Origin: Candidatus Parvarchaeota archaeon
GTDB lineage: Archaea > Nanobdellota > Nanobdellia > Parvarchaeales > Parvarchaeaceae
Length of the DNA: 43,455 nt
Direction: 5' to 3'
NCBI GenBank assembly: GCA_023269965.1
Contig: JAGDXU010000004.1
Location: forward strand, 1-43,455
The position numbers and the translations under genes are program-made. The notes under the pieces were generated by a model. The model did not search any database. It was given only the letters and a program-made list of their open reading frames with translations, and was not told where the DNA came from. This document shows positions 8,550-16,304 of this stretch, one piece after another. Position 1 is the first letter of the stretch. Every line of letters begins with the position of its first letter.

Positions 8550-8583
8550 TATATAAAGTTTTACTACTTGGCTATTCGAATAG
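8550..8583 (-). promoter_or_regulatory. trmB promoter with CTATTCGAATAG palindrome
   Basis: A minus-strand TATA box (CTTTATATAT, about 8550-8560) is preceded by the perfect 12-bp palindrome CTATTCGAATAG (8572-8583). The repeat AGTAGTA also occurs twice, once between palindrome and TATA box and once in the leader. TrmB-type regulators bind short inverted repeats near the promoters they control, so this may be an autoregulatory site. That assignment is inference. Confidence 0.4.
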
Positions 8584-8790
8584 TTGGGAGGCAAGTTTAT
8601 CGTGTGGCTTCTGGTTTTAACAGAGAGGGTATACGCTCCAACATCAGAATTTAGGGTCGATCCTCCTTCTGCAGTGATCTTAGAGCTCCATGCATGGCAG
8701 CAGGCTTCCTGCTGGGTAAAGCCTTTATCATACACTTATCTGTCGGTGGATTATTTAGATATACATTCGAGAAGGGAGAACTTTTATTAA
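8584..8790. other. Non-coding island with nested palindromes; possible RNA
   Basis: This stretch between trmB and the spermidine-synthase-like gene looks less A/T-rich than the surrounding spacer and contains no recognisable protein. It holds the perfect palindrome CCATGCATGG (8688-8697), directly followed by a hairpin CAGCAGG-CTT-CCTGCTG (8698-8714). An alternative stem GGCTT/AAGCC (8703-8707 with 8719-8723) would compete with that hairpin. Open frames on both strands (68 and 73 codons) match nothing I know and look like by-products. No SRP, RNase P, 5S rRNA or tRNA signature could be found. A structured small RNA is possible but unproven. Confidence 0.3.
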
Positions 8791-8811
8791 CCCCTAAATA
8801 TAGAGAAGATT

Positions 8812-9537
8812 ATGAGTTTAATGAGGAAAATATTCGGAATCAAGGAACCTGATTTCAATATACTAGATGAAGAGGACAAAAAGGAGCTCAGATATGGAAT
8901 CATTACATACTCAAGGCTATTCAAAGGCGGGAAGATCTATACCAACGCATATTGGGACTTCTTTGCGCCACTGCCAAGCTTATACCCTTCCCCTAGGGTG
9001 CTGATGATAGGCTTGGGAGGGGGAACGATACTCTTCCAATTCAAAAGGCTATACGGGAATAAAGTTTCACTTTCGGCTGTCGAGATAGACCAGAGAGTAG
9101 CCGAACTATACAGAAAATTTATGGCTGACAGCGAGATAGACGCTGAAATCATAATAGCTGATGGAGCAAAATACTTGGAGACACATAGGGGATATGATAT
9201 AATAATCCTTGATGCGTATATAGCTGATTATATACCAAAGCCTTTTCTTACCGACAAATTCGTGGAAAACGCTTATGCCGCACTAAATAAAGAAGGTGTG
9301 CTGGCGATAAACTATGCAATGAGCATAAAGGACATGCTTTACTTCAACAGCTATATGGGGAAATTGGAGAAGAGATTCAACGTCTACAGAGTATCCAGCA
9401 GCATCCTATCCGGAAACACCATAATTGTATGCTCTAAAGGGATCAAAAAAGCAGAGATGATTGACAGGATAAAAAGAAATTTCGACATGAAGTTTGGGGG
9501 TGAACATGTGCTCAGGGCCTATGAGAACATGTATTAG
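8812..9537 (+). CDS. Spermidine-synthase-like methyltransferase-fold protein
   Basis: The 241-residue protein has the Rossmann core of the SpeE/spermidine-synthase family: VLMIGLGGGTILFQFKRLYG (nucleotide-binding glycine loop), SAVEIDQRV with the acidic residue that contacts the ribose, IADGAKYLE, and YDIIILDAYIADYIPKPF. True aminopropyltransferases have a longer N-terminal beta domain and a characteristic catalytic DxxDP; here DAYIADY stands at that place. It may therefore be a methyltransferase-like relative rather than a real polyamine synthase. It stands alone between trmB and the archease gene. The ATG at 8812 lies about 25-30 nt after an A/T-rich box. Confidence 0.72.
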   Translation: MSLMRKIFGIKEPDFNILDEEDKKELRYGIITYSRLFKGGKIYTNAYWDFFAPLPSLYPSPRVLMIGLGGGTILFQFKRLYGNKVSLSAVEIDQRVAELYRKFMADSEIDAEIIIADGAKYLETHRGYDIIILDAYIADYIPKPFLTDKFVENAYAALNKEGVLAINYAMSIKDMLYFNSYMGKLEKRFNVYRVSSSILSGNTIIVCSKGIKKAEMIDRIKRNFDMKFGGEHVLRAYENMY

Positions 9538-9541
9538 CGGA

Positions 9542-10000
9542 TCACACATCAACTACGACCATGGCCCTGTAGGCTCCCTCTCTTCCTTCTACTTTGAGCC
9601 TGTGCATTGAGATACCTTTTACATCTACTACCGTATCGTGCAGCTTTGGATCAATCTTGGACCCTTTACACACGCATCTGAGCATGTAACCTTTGTCTCC
9701 ATCTCTGCTGATACGCACTTTAAACTCACTGAAAACCATCCTCTCGATATCTTTCAAGGTGATAACCTCATGAAGAAACAACAGCAGAAGTTGGTCTATA
9801 TCACCAGCCTTCACGGTGATTTTCTTAACTTTATCCGCACTCACCTTGTCTAATCTGTTTATCATCACGTTCTCCAAAGCATAAGCGCAGTTTTCAAACA
9901 AGCTATCTAGGCTTTCTCCCCTCCCCTCAAAAGCCACGTCCGCGCTGGTTATATTGTCCAAAAACTTATAGCCTTTTCCTCTCTTTGCCATTTTAATCAT
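9542..10000 (-). CDS. Archease, RtcB activator
   Basis: The 152-residue protein matches archease: YKFLDNITSADVAFEGRGESLDSLFENCAYAL near the start, then a central LLLLFLHEVITL, FSEFKV and a closing HDTVVDVKGISMHRLKVE. Archease speeds guanylylation of the RNA ligase RtcB and lets it turn over many times during tRNA splicing. The acidic D and H residues of the metal site (ADVAF, HDTVVDVKGISMH) are visible. The ATG overlaps the rtcB stop codon in an ATGA junction, so the pair is translationally coupled, as in many archaea. A second ATG lies three codons further in. Confidence 0.9.
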   Translation of the reverse strand: MIKMAKRGKGYKFLDNITSADVAFEGRGESLDSLFENCAYALENVMINRLDKVSADKVKKITVKAGDIDQLLLLFLHEVITLKDIERMVFSEFKVRISRDGDKGYMLRCVCKGSKIDPKLHDTVVDVKGISMHRLKVEGREGAYRAMVVVDV

Positions 10001-11442
10001 CCCTTTATCACACCGAGCGGGAGGAACTTAGCTACTTTCTTTGATATCCCTGCCTTGTCAACGCTGTCCACAACCTCATTTACATCTTTGTATGCTCCTC
10101 CCGCCTCCTCTGCTAGCCCAGACAGGGAATCTGTGTCCACATATATGCCACTTTTTATCATCTCATCCTTTAGCTTCTTTCCGTCATACTTCTCCTTCGC
10201 TTTGTGCCTGCTCATCATCCTTCCTGCCCCATGAACAGTTGAGCAAAACGTCTGCCTTGAGTTCTCTGATCCTACTAGAAGGTAACTTGCTGTCTGCATG
10301 CTCCCGCCTATGAGGACAGGCGAGCCTTCTTTCCTGTATAAAGCTGGAATTTCTTTTCTGCCAGGGTAGTAACTCGCGGTAGCGCCCTTCCTGTGGACCA
10401 GGAGCTCCAGATCCTCGCCGTCTACTTCATGCCTCTCCAAGGTGGCTCTGTTGTGTGCTACATCATAAACTATATCAATGCCTAAGGAGTCCGAGTCTGA
10501 CTTGAAAATCTTGGAGAATACCTCCCTTACCCTTTGAAGAATGATTTGCTTATTTGCAAAGCTTATGTTTACGCCGCAGCCCATCGCCTTGTAGTAGTCT
10601 TGCCCGTCATTCGACAGAAATGGAACAGCAGCCAGCTCCCTATCCGGGACTTCTATCCCGTACTTAGATTTCATGATTTTCGCAAATGAGTTCATATAAT
10701 CTGAAGCTATTTGATGCCCGGCCCCTCTAGAACCAGTGTGAACTAAGATTAAGATCTGGTCATCAAACAGGTCCCACTCCTTTGCTAACTCCTCATCAAA
10801 AATGTTAGTTGAAATCAGGTGCTCGATCTCAAGGTAGTGATTGCCAGACCCCAGCGTCCCTATCTGGTTCAACCCTCTCTTAATCACAGCCTTAGACAAT
10901 TTGCCGCTGTCTGCCCAGCCTGCATTTCCATTTAATTCTATCCTCTCCAGGTCTTTCTTCTTCCCAAACCCATGCTCGACAGCCCATCTTGCCCCGCCAT
11001 CTGCCAGCTCTTTGAAATCTGATTCTTTCAGCTTCACCTTGCTCTCTGACCCTACACCAGAAGGCACCGCCTTAAAAAGCTCTTCGACTACCGTCTTAAG
11101 CTTTGATTTAACGTCTTTCAATGTAAGGTTAGTCCTTATGAGCCTGACTGAGCAGTTTATGTCAAAACCTATCATCCCGGGTGAGATAACCCCTCCATTG
11201 TTTACATCGAAAGCTGCAACTGTGCCGATCGGAGCACCATAACCAGAATGTGCATCCGGCATAAGGATAACCTCTTTCTCTATGCCCGGCAAGGAAGCAA
11301 CATTAGCAGCCTGTTCGTATACCTGAGGATCTAGATTCTTTATTATGTTCTCTGTTCCAAATAAACGAATTGGAACCTTCATACCTTCCTTGAAGGTCTT
11401 GTCTACCGTCCACTCCAAATCCCCGACTCTTCTCACTTCCAT
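9997..11442 (-). CDS. rtcB: RNA-splicing ligase RtcB
   Basis: The 481-residue protein carries the full RtcB signature: MPDAHSGYGAPIGTVAAFD, GMIGFDINCSVR with the metal-binding Cys, GTLGSGNHYLE, HTGSRGAGHQ, YDVAHNRATLE and STVHGAGRMMSR with the histidine that is guanylylated. RtcB joins 2',3'-cyclic phosphate and 5'-OH ends using GTP and Mn2+, sealing tRNA halves after intron removal. The frame opens six codons further upstream at 11460, but the ATG at 11442 gives the usual N-terminus (MEVRRVGDLEW) and lies at leaderless distance from the TATA-like ACTATTATAT. It is the first gene of the rtcB-archease operon. Confidence 0.95.
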   Translation of the reverse strand: MEVRRVGDLEWTVDKTFKEGMKVPIRLFGTENIIKNLDPQVYEQAANVASLPGIEKEVILMPDAHSGYGAPIGTVAAFDVNNGGVISPGMIGFDINCSVRLIRTNLTLKDVKSKLKTVVEELFKAVPSGVGSESKVKLKESDFKELADGGARWAVEHGFGKKKDLERIELNGNAGWADSGKLSKAVIKRGLNQIGTLGSGNHYLEIEHLISTNIFDEELAKEWDLFDDQILILVHTGSRGAGHQIASDYMNSFAKIMKSKYGIEVPDRELAAVPFLSNDGQDYYKAMGCGVNISFANKQIILQRVREVFSKIFKSDSDSLGIDIVYDVAHNRATLERHEVDGEDLELLVHRKGATASYYPGRKEIPALYRKEGSPVLIGGSMQTASYLLVGSENSRQTFCSTVHGAGRMMSRHKAKEKYDGKKLKDEMIKSGIYVDTDSLSGLAEEAGGAYKDVNEVVDSVDKAGISKKVAKFLPLGVIKG

Positions 11443-11591
11443 GAATAGTAATATTAACATCGCAACGGATATAATAGTTATTTTGACAAAGTGAGCGAGT
11501 AAACCCGCTACTCAAATAGGGGGTGAAAGCGAAACCAAAAATATAGCAGATACCGCGAGCCTTAAATTTTGAGAGATGGTATAAATTGAAT

Positions 11592-12689
11592 ATGGAAGAC
11601 ATAAGTGTGCATTACAATGAGATAGCTTTGAAAGGCAGAAATAGGAGAGAGTTTGAGAAACTACTTGACAAAGAGATATACCGGTTATTCCATAAAAGAG
11701 CTGAGAGGCTACAGGGAAGACTGCTCTTAAGGGGCGTAGACGAGAAAGAAGTAAACGGACTTGCCATGCTGCCAGGGGTTGCATGGTTTGGGAAGACTAG
11801 AATAATCGATAGAGACCTTGAAAAGCTCAAAAAAATGATAAAGGATCTATATGCCGAATATGGGCCCATGAGAATAGATGTGAGGAGGATAGACAAAACT
11901 TATGATAAAACTTCACTTGAAGTTAGAAATTACCTGATAAAAGAAGTAGGAGGGGATGAGAATGGACAAAAAGCCAGAGTAGAAATATTCAAGGACAGTT
12001 TCGTAATCAACTACGACATCAGTAGGGGCTTAGGTGGGTTGCCTATAGATCCAAAGAACAAAGTGTTATCTCTATTTTCAGGGGGAATCGATTCATCAGT
12101 AGTCCCATTTGAACTTATGAAGAGAGGGATGTCCGTCGACTTGCTGCATGTACATGCCTTTAACGATCCTGACTTGGCGCTGAACTCGAAGATCAGAGGA
12201 ATATTAGAAAAGATAGGTAAAATAAACGACTTTCGGCTATATCTTGTGCCTTTTTATGTTTTCTCAATCAAAGCTTCAGCTGCCCCTCCAAGGTACGAAT
12301 TGGTCCTGTTCAAGAGGTTTCTCTTGAAGCTCGCTGAGAGGCTTTCAAAGGAGAGGGGATACAAGGCAATCGCAACCGGTGATTCGCTCTCCCAAGTGGC
12401 GTCTCAAACACTCAACAACCTAAGCGCGGAAAGTGCGGGAATAGATGCCCTCATCCTAAGGCCGTTCACTACTTTAAACAAAGAAGACATAATCAAACTA
12501 GCCGAGAAGTATGGGACATATGACCTATCGATACAACCGTACAAGGACTGCTGTTCCATAGTATCAAAGCACCCATCAACTAACGCGAGAGCGGAAATGA
12601 TAGACAGATTATCCAAAGAGATAGATTTAGATGGGATCGTCGATGAAAGTATAAAGCTGCTGAAAGTCATGGAGTTTCCGCTTAGCTAG
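11592..12689 (+). CDS. thiI: tRNA 4-thiouridine synthase ThiI
   Basis: The 365-residue protein has an N-terminal ferredoxin-like plus THUMP region and a PP-loop AANH domain with SLFSGGIDSSVVP around residue 160. A later conserved KDCCSIVSKHPST segment holds the cysteines near the active site. ThiI adenylates U8 of tRNA and transfers sulfur to give 4-thiouridine; in some organisms it also feeds thiamine thiazole synthesis. There is no C-terminal rhodanese domain, as is usual in archaea. A TTG lies two codons upstream (11586), but the ATG at 11592 is preferred. It is divergent from rtcB and overlaps the convergent OGG1 gene by 8 bp. Confidence 0.92.
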   Translation: MEDISVHYNEIALKGRNRREFEKLLDKEIYRLFHKRAERLQGRLLLRGVDEKEVNGLAMLPGVAWFGKTRIIDRDLEKLKKMIKDLYAEYGPMRIDVRRIDKTYDKTSLEVRNYLIKEVGGDENGQKARVEIFKDSFVINYDISRGLGGLPIDPKNKVLSLFSGGIDSSVVPFELMKRGMSVDLLHVHAFNDPDLALNSKIRGILEKIGKINDFRLYLVPFYVFSIKASAAPPRYELVLFKRFLLKLAERLSKERGYKAIATGDSLSQVASQTLNNLSAESAGIDALILRPFTTLNKEDIIKLAEKYGTYDLSIQPYKDCCSIVSKHPSTNARAEMIDRLSKEIDLDGIVDESIKLLKVMEFPLS

Positions 12690-13497
12690 TTGGTTTTCTC
12701 CTAAAGCTATCATATATGTAAAGCTGCGCATACCCGGCGAACTCACCAAAGTATTCCCTCATCTTCTCGTTTATTTTCTTGTAAGATTTCAGACCTCCTA
12801 TTATGTTAGAGTACTTCTCCTTCAGGGCCCGCTCTATCCAAACATCTATCGGGAAGTATGAAAGCTTATGCAGGCCATACAGCATCACACAGTCCAAAAC
12901 CTTTGGTCCTATACCGTGAATCGAAAGAAGGTGTTTCACGATCTCCTCCTCCCCCATCTTGCTGTCCATGTTAGCCTCACTAAAATGTTTAGCTGCGGCA
13001 AGCACGAACTTTGACCTGAACCCCAGCTTAGCTTCAGACAATAAACCCGGCCTATTGGATATGTCCTTTGGACCGGGAAAGGTGTACATCTCCTTGCCGT
13101 GGACTTCTATTCTCTCTCCATAAATCCTGGACAAAGTCTGTATTCTCTTTTTTATGAGGTTTATATTCGACTGTATAGACAACACGAAACTTAAAGTTGA
13201 AGGCCAAATCCCATCTTCCACTACCCTTAAACCAGCAGACTTCTTTATCGCCTCTGATATAAAATCATCTTTGTCAATTTCATTGTTTATTCTCTCTATA
13301 TCATCATTCAATCCCAACAATCTTCTTACTTCCTGCTCACTTGCCCCTTCTATTCCTAAAGTACTGCTATCCACCTGCGTTACGGCTATAGGATGACCCA
13401 CCAGCCTTACCCACTTGTCATCTGACTTGAACCAGGAGAAAGTCTGACCGGCAGATAAGGTTTTGTCCAGGGAAAAATCTTTTATATTCATTCGCAT
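12682..13497 (-). CDS. ogg1: 8-oxoguanine DNA glycosylase/AP lyase, OGG1 type
   Basis: The 271-residue protein has the two-domain plan of OGG1: an N-terminal domain opening SLDKTLSAGQTFSW (compare the LPSGQSFRW of OGG1) and an HhH-GPD domain. The hairpin HGIGPKVLDC supplies the Schiff-base lysine K199, and FPIDVW supplies the catalytic aspartate D218. The enzyme removes 8-oxoguanine opposite C and nicks the AP site. Many archaea have the shorter Ogg2 or AGOG instead, so the OGG1-like N-domain is notable. The start lies about 28 nt from an A/T box that may be shared with the divergent tRNA-Ser gene. Its 3' end overlaps thiI by 8 bp. Confidence 0.9.
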   Translation of the reverse strand: MRMNIKDFSLDKTLSAGQTFSWFKSDDKWVRLVGHPIAVTQVDSSTLGIEGASEQEVRRLLGLNDDIERINNEIDKDDFISEAIKKSAGLRVVEDGIWPSTLSFVLSIQSNINLIKKRIQTLSRIYGERIEVHGKEMYTFPGPKDISNRPGLLSEAKLGFRSKFVLAAAKHFSEANMDSKMGEEEIVKHLLSIHGIGPKVLDCVMLYGLHKLSYFPIDVWIERALKEKYSNIIGGLKSYKKINEKMREYFGEFAGYAQLYIYDSFRRKPTS

Positions 13498-13516
13498 TTA
13501 ATAGGTAACAAACACA

Positions 13517-13536
13517 TCGTTTAAATTTGTTGATTG
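13517..13536 (+). promoter_or_regulatory. tRNA-Ser promoter, probably shared with ogg1
   Basis: The 20-nt element TCGTTTAAATTTGTTGATTG lies 15 nt before the tRNA-Ser gene. Nearly the same 20 nt recur upstream of tRNA-Leu (28073-28092), with two differences. The core TTTAAATTT reads as a TATA box on both strands and is also at leaderless distance from the ogg1 start on the minus strand. Confidence 0.5.
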
Positions 13537-13551
13537 ACAACTTTTATTGAT

Positions 13552-13634
13552 GCTGGGTTGGCTGAGTGGTTAAAGCGCCGGTCTTGAGAACCGGTTTCCG
13601 CAAGGATTCACAGGTTCGAATCCTGTACCCAGCG
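13552..13634 (+). tRNA. tRNA-Ser (TGA)
   Basis: The acceptor GCTGGGT pairs perfectly with ACCCAGC (13627-13633), and the discriminator base is G. The anticodon stem GCCGGT/ACCGGT holds the loop CTTGAGA, so the anticodon is TGA. A long variable arm is followed by the T arm CAGGTTCGAATCCTG. The extra-long variable arm and G discriminator are typical of serine tRNA. CCA is not encoded. Confidence 0.96.
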
Positions 13635-13670
13635 TTGATTTAAAGGAACTGAAAACAATTCTCTGTACCT

Positions 13671-13865
13671 TCACTGCTTCTTCTGTGATAGGAACTCTGT
13701 GTACCCGCACCTTCCGCATGTGAGCCTATCCTTGTGCTGAGCTAGAAAAACCCCGTCACCGCACTTCGGACAGGTCTTCCTTAATCTGACTAACTTGTCG
13801 CCTTCTACTTTGTAAAGCTTGTACACCTTCTCACTCTCTCTATTTCTTTTCTTTTTCTTTGACAT
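13671..13865 (-). CDS. rps27ae: Small-subunit ribosomal protein S27ae
   Basis: This 64-residue protein has a lysine-rich start and a zinc ribbon with [27 protein letters not shown]: two CxxC pairs, the usual S27ae layout with the closing GYTE. It is the last gene of the rpo7-spt4-rps24e-rps27ae unit, an order conserved across archaea. Its start overlaps the end of rps24e by 26 bp, longer than other overlaps in the operon. In many archaea kae1/bud32 follow this gene; here a tRNA-Ser gene on the other strand comes next instead. Confidence 0.92.
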   Translation of the reverse strand: MSKKKKRNRESEKVYKLYKVEGDKLVRLRKTCPKCGDGVFLAQHKDRLTCGRCGYTEFLSQKKQ

Positions 13866-14142
13866 CTTCTATCAACCCGTTTTTCTTCAATACATATCTC
13901 GGCAGCACCGCTCTTGCAGTCTTTTCATTTGAATAGATCTGCGCAGTACCATTCATCCTCCTTTGACCGAAGACGTTCTTCAATGTGTTCACAACAAGAA
14001 AAGCGTCCTGGTACCTGCCGGAAAGCTCCTTTTTAACATCCAACAGCTTCACTTTCTCTCCCTTCTCAAAATCAACATAGAAATTTACGGTCTTCCTGTC
14101 GAAGAATTCATTAATTGACTCACCTAAAATCTCCAATTTCAT
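13840..14142 (-). CDS. rps24e: Small-subunit ribosomal protein S24e
   Basis: This 100-residue protein is recognisable by [16 protein letters not shown] near the N-terminus (S24e has NPLLxRREVxF...H at this place) and by the middle [27 protein letters not shown] with the family's conserved FG-x-x-x-x-x-G-x-A-x-I-Y. It binds the small ribosomal subunit. A GTG at 14148 would give a 4-bp overlap with the spt4 stop, while the ATG at 14142 gives the usual MKLEI-type start and was preferred. It lies between spt4 and rps27ae in the conserved transcription-translation operon. Confidence 0.9.
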   Translation of the reverse strand: MKLEILGESINEFFDRKTVNFYVDFEKGEKVKLLDVKKELSGRYQDAFLVVNTLKNVFGQRRMNGTAQIYSNEKTARAVLPRYVLKKNGLIEDVKEKEKK

Positions 14143-14144
14143 AA

Positions 14145-14330
14145 TCACTCTACCAACAGTGCGTACTTACCGGGCTTCGTTATCTTAAGATCAACAGCTA
14201 CCTTCGAATGCTCAGGATCTATCACCTCAATCATCCCCTTCCACTTCGTGGAAAGATCCTCGCTTCCGCAGACTTCGCATTTCTTCCCCTCAGTTACATG
14301 GCCACAGACTCTACACGCTCTCTCAACCAT
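14145..14330 (-). CDS. spt4: Transcription elongation factor Spt4 (RpoE'')
   Basis: The 61-residue protein opens ERACRVCGHVTEGKKCEVCGSEDL, four cysteines in two CxxC pairs forming the zinc finger of Spt4, followed by STKWKGMIEVIDPEHSKVA, the strand that pairs with Spt5. Spt4 with Spt5 clamps onto RNA polymerase and raises processivity. Its start overlaps the end of rpo7 by 8 bp, and its stop lies at the start of rps24e. Length and order are normal for archaea. Confidence 0.93.
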   Translation of the reverse strand: MVERACRVCGHVTEGKKCEVCGSEDLSTKWKGMIEVIDPEHSKVAVDLKITKPGKYALLVE

Positions 14331-14886
14331 TGTTACTCTTCCCCTTTGTAGACTTTGCTACCTTCTTCAGTCCCTTCTTCTTATCGACTTTGCCAAGTCC
14401 AGGTGCCCTCATGGTGAGCCCTATCTTCATCTGCCCCTTAGTAGTTACAGCTATTATGCTAGCTATAACTGTATCACCTATCTTTATGGATTCCTTGGTC
14501 TTTCTGCCCACCAAAGCATTCTTGCTGAAATCAACGTAATCATCCATAGTCTGCGATATAAATGCAAGGCCGTCGATTGGCCCAACGCTGACTGTTGCGC
14601 CTATCTCGCTTATGTTTACAACCTGCCCTTTTACAGTTTCGTGTAAATTCGGCGTATAGCCAAGTACCCTGAATGTAGTTGGATAATATACAGATGGGTC
14701 CTCCGGGATTATCACGCCCTCATCTATTGAGTCTATGCCTACAAGGCCGAGCAACAATGATTTCCCTTCTATTATCTTACCAATGAAATCTTCGTGTATC
14801 TTAAGCCTTATGGCGTCTTCCATGGGCTGGTCCTCCGACCTAGGCGGAACTCTTATCTTAGATTTCAATGTCAAAATCTCATACAT
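14323..14886 (-). CDS. rpo7: RNA polymerase subunit Rpo7 (RpoE)
   Basis: The 187-residue protein has an N-terminal RNP-like tip domain (MYEILTLKSKIRVPP) and a C-terminal S1/OB domain (GQVVNISEIGATVSVGPIDGLAFISQTMDDYVDF) typical of the archaeal homologue of eukaryotic Rpb7. With Rpo4 it forms the polymerase stalk that helps promoter opening and termination. The C-terminus has a lysine-rich tail (KKKGLKKVAKSTKGK). It is the first gene of the rpo7-spt4-rps24e-rps27ae operon, and its 70-bp upstream spacer also carries the promoter of the divergent E1-like gene. Confidence 0.94.
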   Translation of the reverse strand: MYEILTLKSKIRVPPRSEDQPMEDAIRLKIHEDFIGKIIEGKSLLLGLVGIDSIDEGVIIPEDPSVYYPTTFRVLGYTPNLHETVKGQVVNISEIGATVSVGPIDGLAFISQTMDDYVDFSKNALVGRKTKESIKIGDTVIASIIAVTTKGQMKIGLTMRAPGLGKVDKKKGLKKVAKSTKGKSNNG

Positions 14887-14921
14887 AGCCTGTCTCCAAC
14901 TTAATTTAATGTTTTTGTATG

Positions 14922-14937
14922 CTTTTATATATATTTA
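14922..14937 (+). promoter_or_regulatory. TATA box of the ThiF/E1-like gene
   Basis: A run CTTTTATATATATTTA lies about 25 nt before the ATG at 14957, consistent with a leaderless transcript. It shares the short spacer with the minus-strand rpo7 promoter. Confidence 0.5.
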
Positions 14938-14956
14938 TAGATTTCCTAGAATTGGC

Positions 14957-15898
14957 ATGAGAAAAATCAGCGAGCTTCGGCTGGCTTTAGTGGGCTGCGG
15001 AGCGCTTGGATCCGCAGTTTTACAACTTATTGGAAGACTCGGATTTGGTGAGATCCATATAATCGACGGGGATATAGTTACAGAATCCAACTTAAGGACA
15101 CAGGTGCTATTCGAAATAGGCGACACCAAAATTATAAACTATAAGGCCGACTTAGCAAAAAACAAACTAGAGGATATAAACAGCGAGACTAGATTCCAAA
15201 GCTCTCCGTTTTACTTGACTGAGAAAAACGCAGAAGAGACGCTAAAAGGCAGCGACATCGTCATAGACACCACAGACAACACAAAGACGAGACTCACTGT
15301 GAACAAGGTATGTGTCCTTAAAGGCATCCCGCTGCTCGAGATCATGGCTAAGAAAAAAGAAGCGATGGTTCACATGGTAAGCGGGGAGAATGCATGCTTC
15401 AACTGCCTCTACTCCGCATCAAAGATGATCGACAATGAATGCGCAAGCATAGATCCCAGCCTGCCGCCAATATCGGCTGGTGTTGCCTTGAACATGCTTC
15501 TCTCATTTTTAAACGAAGAGATTGCCCCAAAAACAGTATTGATATCAGCAGACGGCTTCAATGTGTCAAGATTAAAGATAAAAAGACTTGAAACGTGCGA
15601 TGTGTGCTCCAAAAGAAGAGACATCAAAGTAAAGGAAAATGGGTTCATACAGGTATGTGGGGGAGGGATAAAATTTTCATTCTCTAGAAGGGTGATGCTA
15701 CACGATGTCTATTCCAAGCTTGTGGAGTACGGGGAACTTGAAGGGGACAACAATTACATAATATTGAGAAATCCGGGGAGAAGTGTCCTAATATCCGACT
15801 ATGGAGACCTTCTCTTCACTGGGTATGAATTAGAAGAAGCAAAAAAATTCATAGAGTCGATCAAACCTATCATCCTAGCGTCTCAGCCTTCTCCTTGA
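14957..15898 (+). CDS. ThiF/MoeB/E1-like adenylyltransferase
   Basis: The 313-residue protein has the E1-like ATP-binding fold: LALVGCGALGSAVLQLIGRLG (GCGALGS at 13-19), HIIDGDIVTESNLRTQVLF with the Asp and Arg that bind ATP, and DIVIDTTDNTKTR. Two CxxC pairs (CFNC and CDVC) make the usual structural zinc site. ECASIDPSLPPISAGVAL is the crossover loop that carries the catalytic Cys in some relatives. The C-terminal 75 residues form an extra domain not found in MoeB. The family activates the C-terminal glycine of ubiquitin-like sulfur carriers, but no ThiS/MoaD/SAMP gene is in the window. An in-frame extension to 14735 crosses rpo7 and was rejected. Confidence 0.85.
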   Translation: MRKISELRLALVGCGALGSAVLQLIGRLGFGEIHIIDGDIVTESNLRTQVLFEIGDTKIINYKADLAKNKLEDINSETRFQSSPFYLTEKNAEETLKGSDIVIDTTDNTKTRLTVNKVCVLKGIPLLEIMAKKKEAMVHMVSGENACFNCLYSASKMIDNECASIDPSLPPISAGVALNMLLSFLNEEIAPKTVLISADGFNVSRLKIKRLETCDVCSKRRDIKVKENGFIQVCGGGIKFSFSRRVMLHDVYSKLVEYGELEGDNNYIILRNPGRSVLISDYGDLLFTGYELEEAKKFIESIKPIILASQPSP

Positions 15899-16141
15899 TC
15901 TGTAGATGAAGACCAGACCAAACACTACCAACAGCACGGAGACAACTATCAGAGCCACCATCTCAGATATCATATAACCAGTTATAGTCTTTGAGATGAT
16001 TATACTGCTTGAAGAAGAAAAGTACAGGAAATTATAAAGGACAAGAAGGGTGAGAAAGAGGAACAGAAGGCCCAATACTAATGCCACAATGGAGATTATG
16101 TACTCACTTCTATACAGATTTCGCATCCTATTTGCTTTCAT
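15875..16141 (-). CDS. Small two-helix membrane protein
   Basis: This 88-residue hydrophobic protein has two likely transmembrane helices (about residues 15-38 and 58-80), a serine-rich loop between them and a basic tail (YRSRRRLRR), which suggests both ends face the cytoplasm. No family is recognised. It overlaps the end of the convergent E1-like gene by 24 bp. A second possible start lies five codons inside (16126). Composition and the clean helix pattern support a real gene, but it could be over-called. Confidence 0.5.
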   Translation of the reverse strand: MKANRMRNLYRSEYIISIVALVLGLLFLFLTLLVLYNFLYFSSSSSIIISKTITGYMISEMVALIVVSVLLVVFGLVFIYRSRRRLRR

Positions 16142-16304
16142 TAAATCTGTTTGTACTTGTATCCATAAATGCTTTTCTACCGCTTGTCCCTCTTCTTTTG
16201 ATACTCCTACGGATTAATCTCTGGGAGCGACAAGAAATTAGCATGAAGCACATAAGCGAACCATCTGCGGAAGTGTTTAAATATAAGCAGTTAGAATTAA
16301 TATT
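16142..16304. other. Spacer with promoter of membrane-protein trio
   Basis: No gene is supported here. The right end carries TTTAAATAT (16276-16284), 20 nt before the ATG at 16305. The left end carries the upstream region of the small two-helix protein. Confidence 0.4.
16276..16284 (+). promoter_or_regulatory. TATA box TTTAAATAT, first trio gene
   Basis: TTTAAATAT lies at a centre-to-ATG distance of 25 nt. The identical 9-mer is found at nearly the same distance before the second trio gene. Confidence 0.55.

Noticed and set aside
8584..8790. Open frames of 68 (+) and 73 (-) codons in the non-coding island
   Set aside because: They mirror each other, have no good start or ribosome-binding site and match no known protein.
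8584..8790. SRP RNA, RNase P RNA or 5S rRNA in the island
   Set aside because: None of the conserved core strings (for example GGAAGGGAGCA of SRP, GGAAAGTCC of RNase P) is present.
14735..14956. In-frame upstream extension of the E1-like protein
   Set aside because: It runs through the rpo7 gene; the ATG at 14957 has a TATA box at the right distance and gives the family's usual start.
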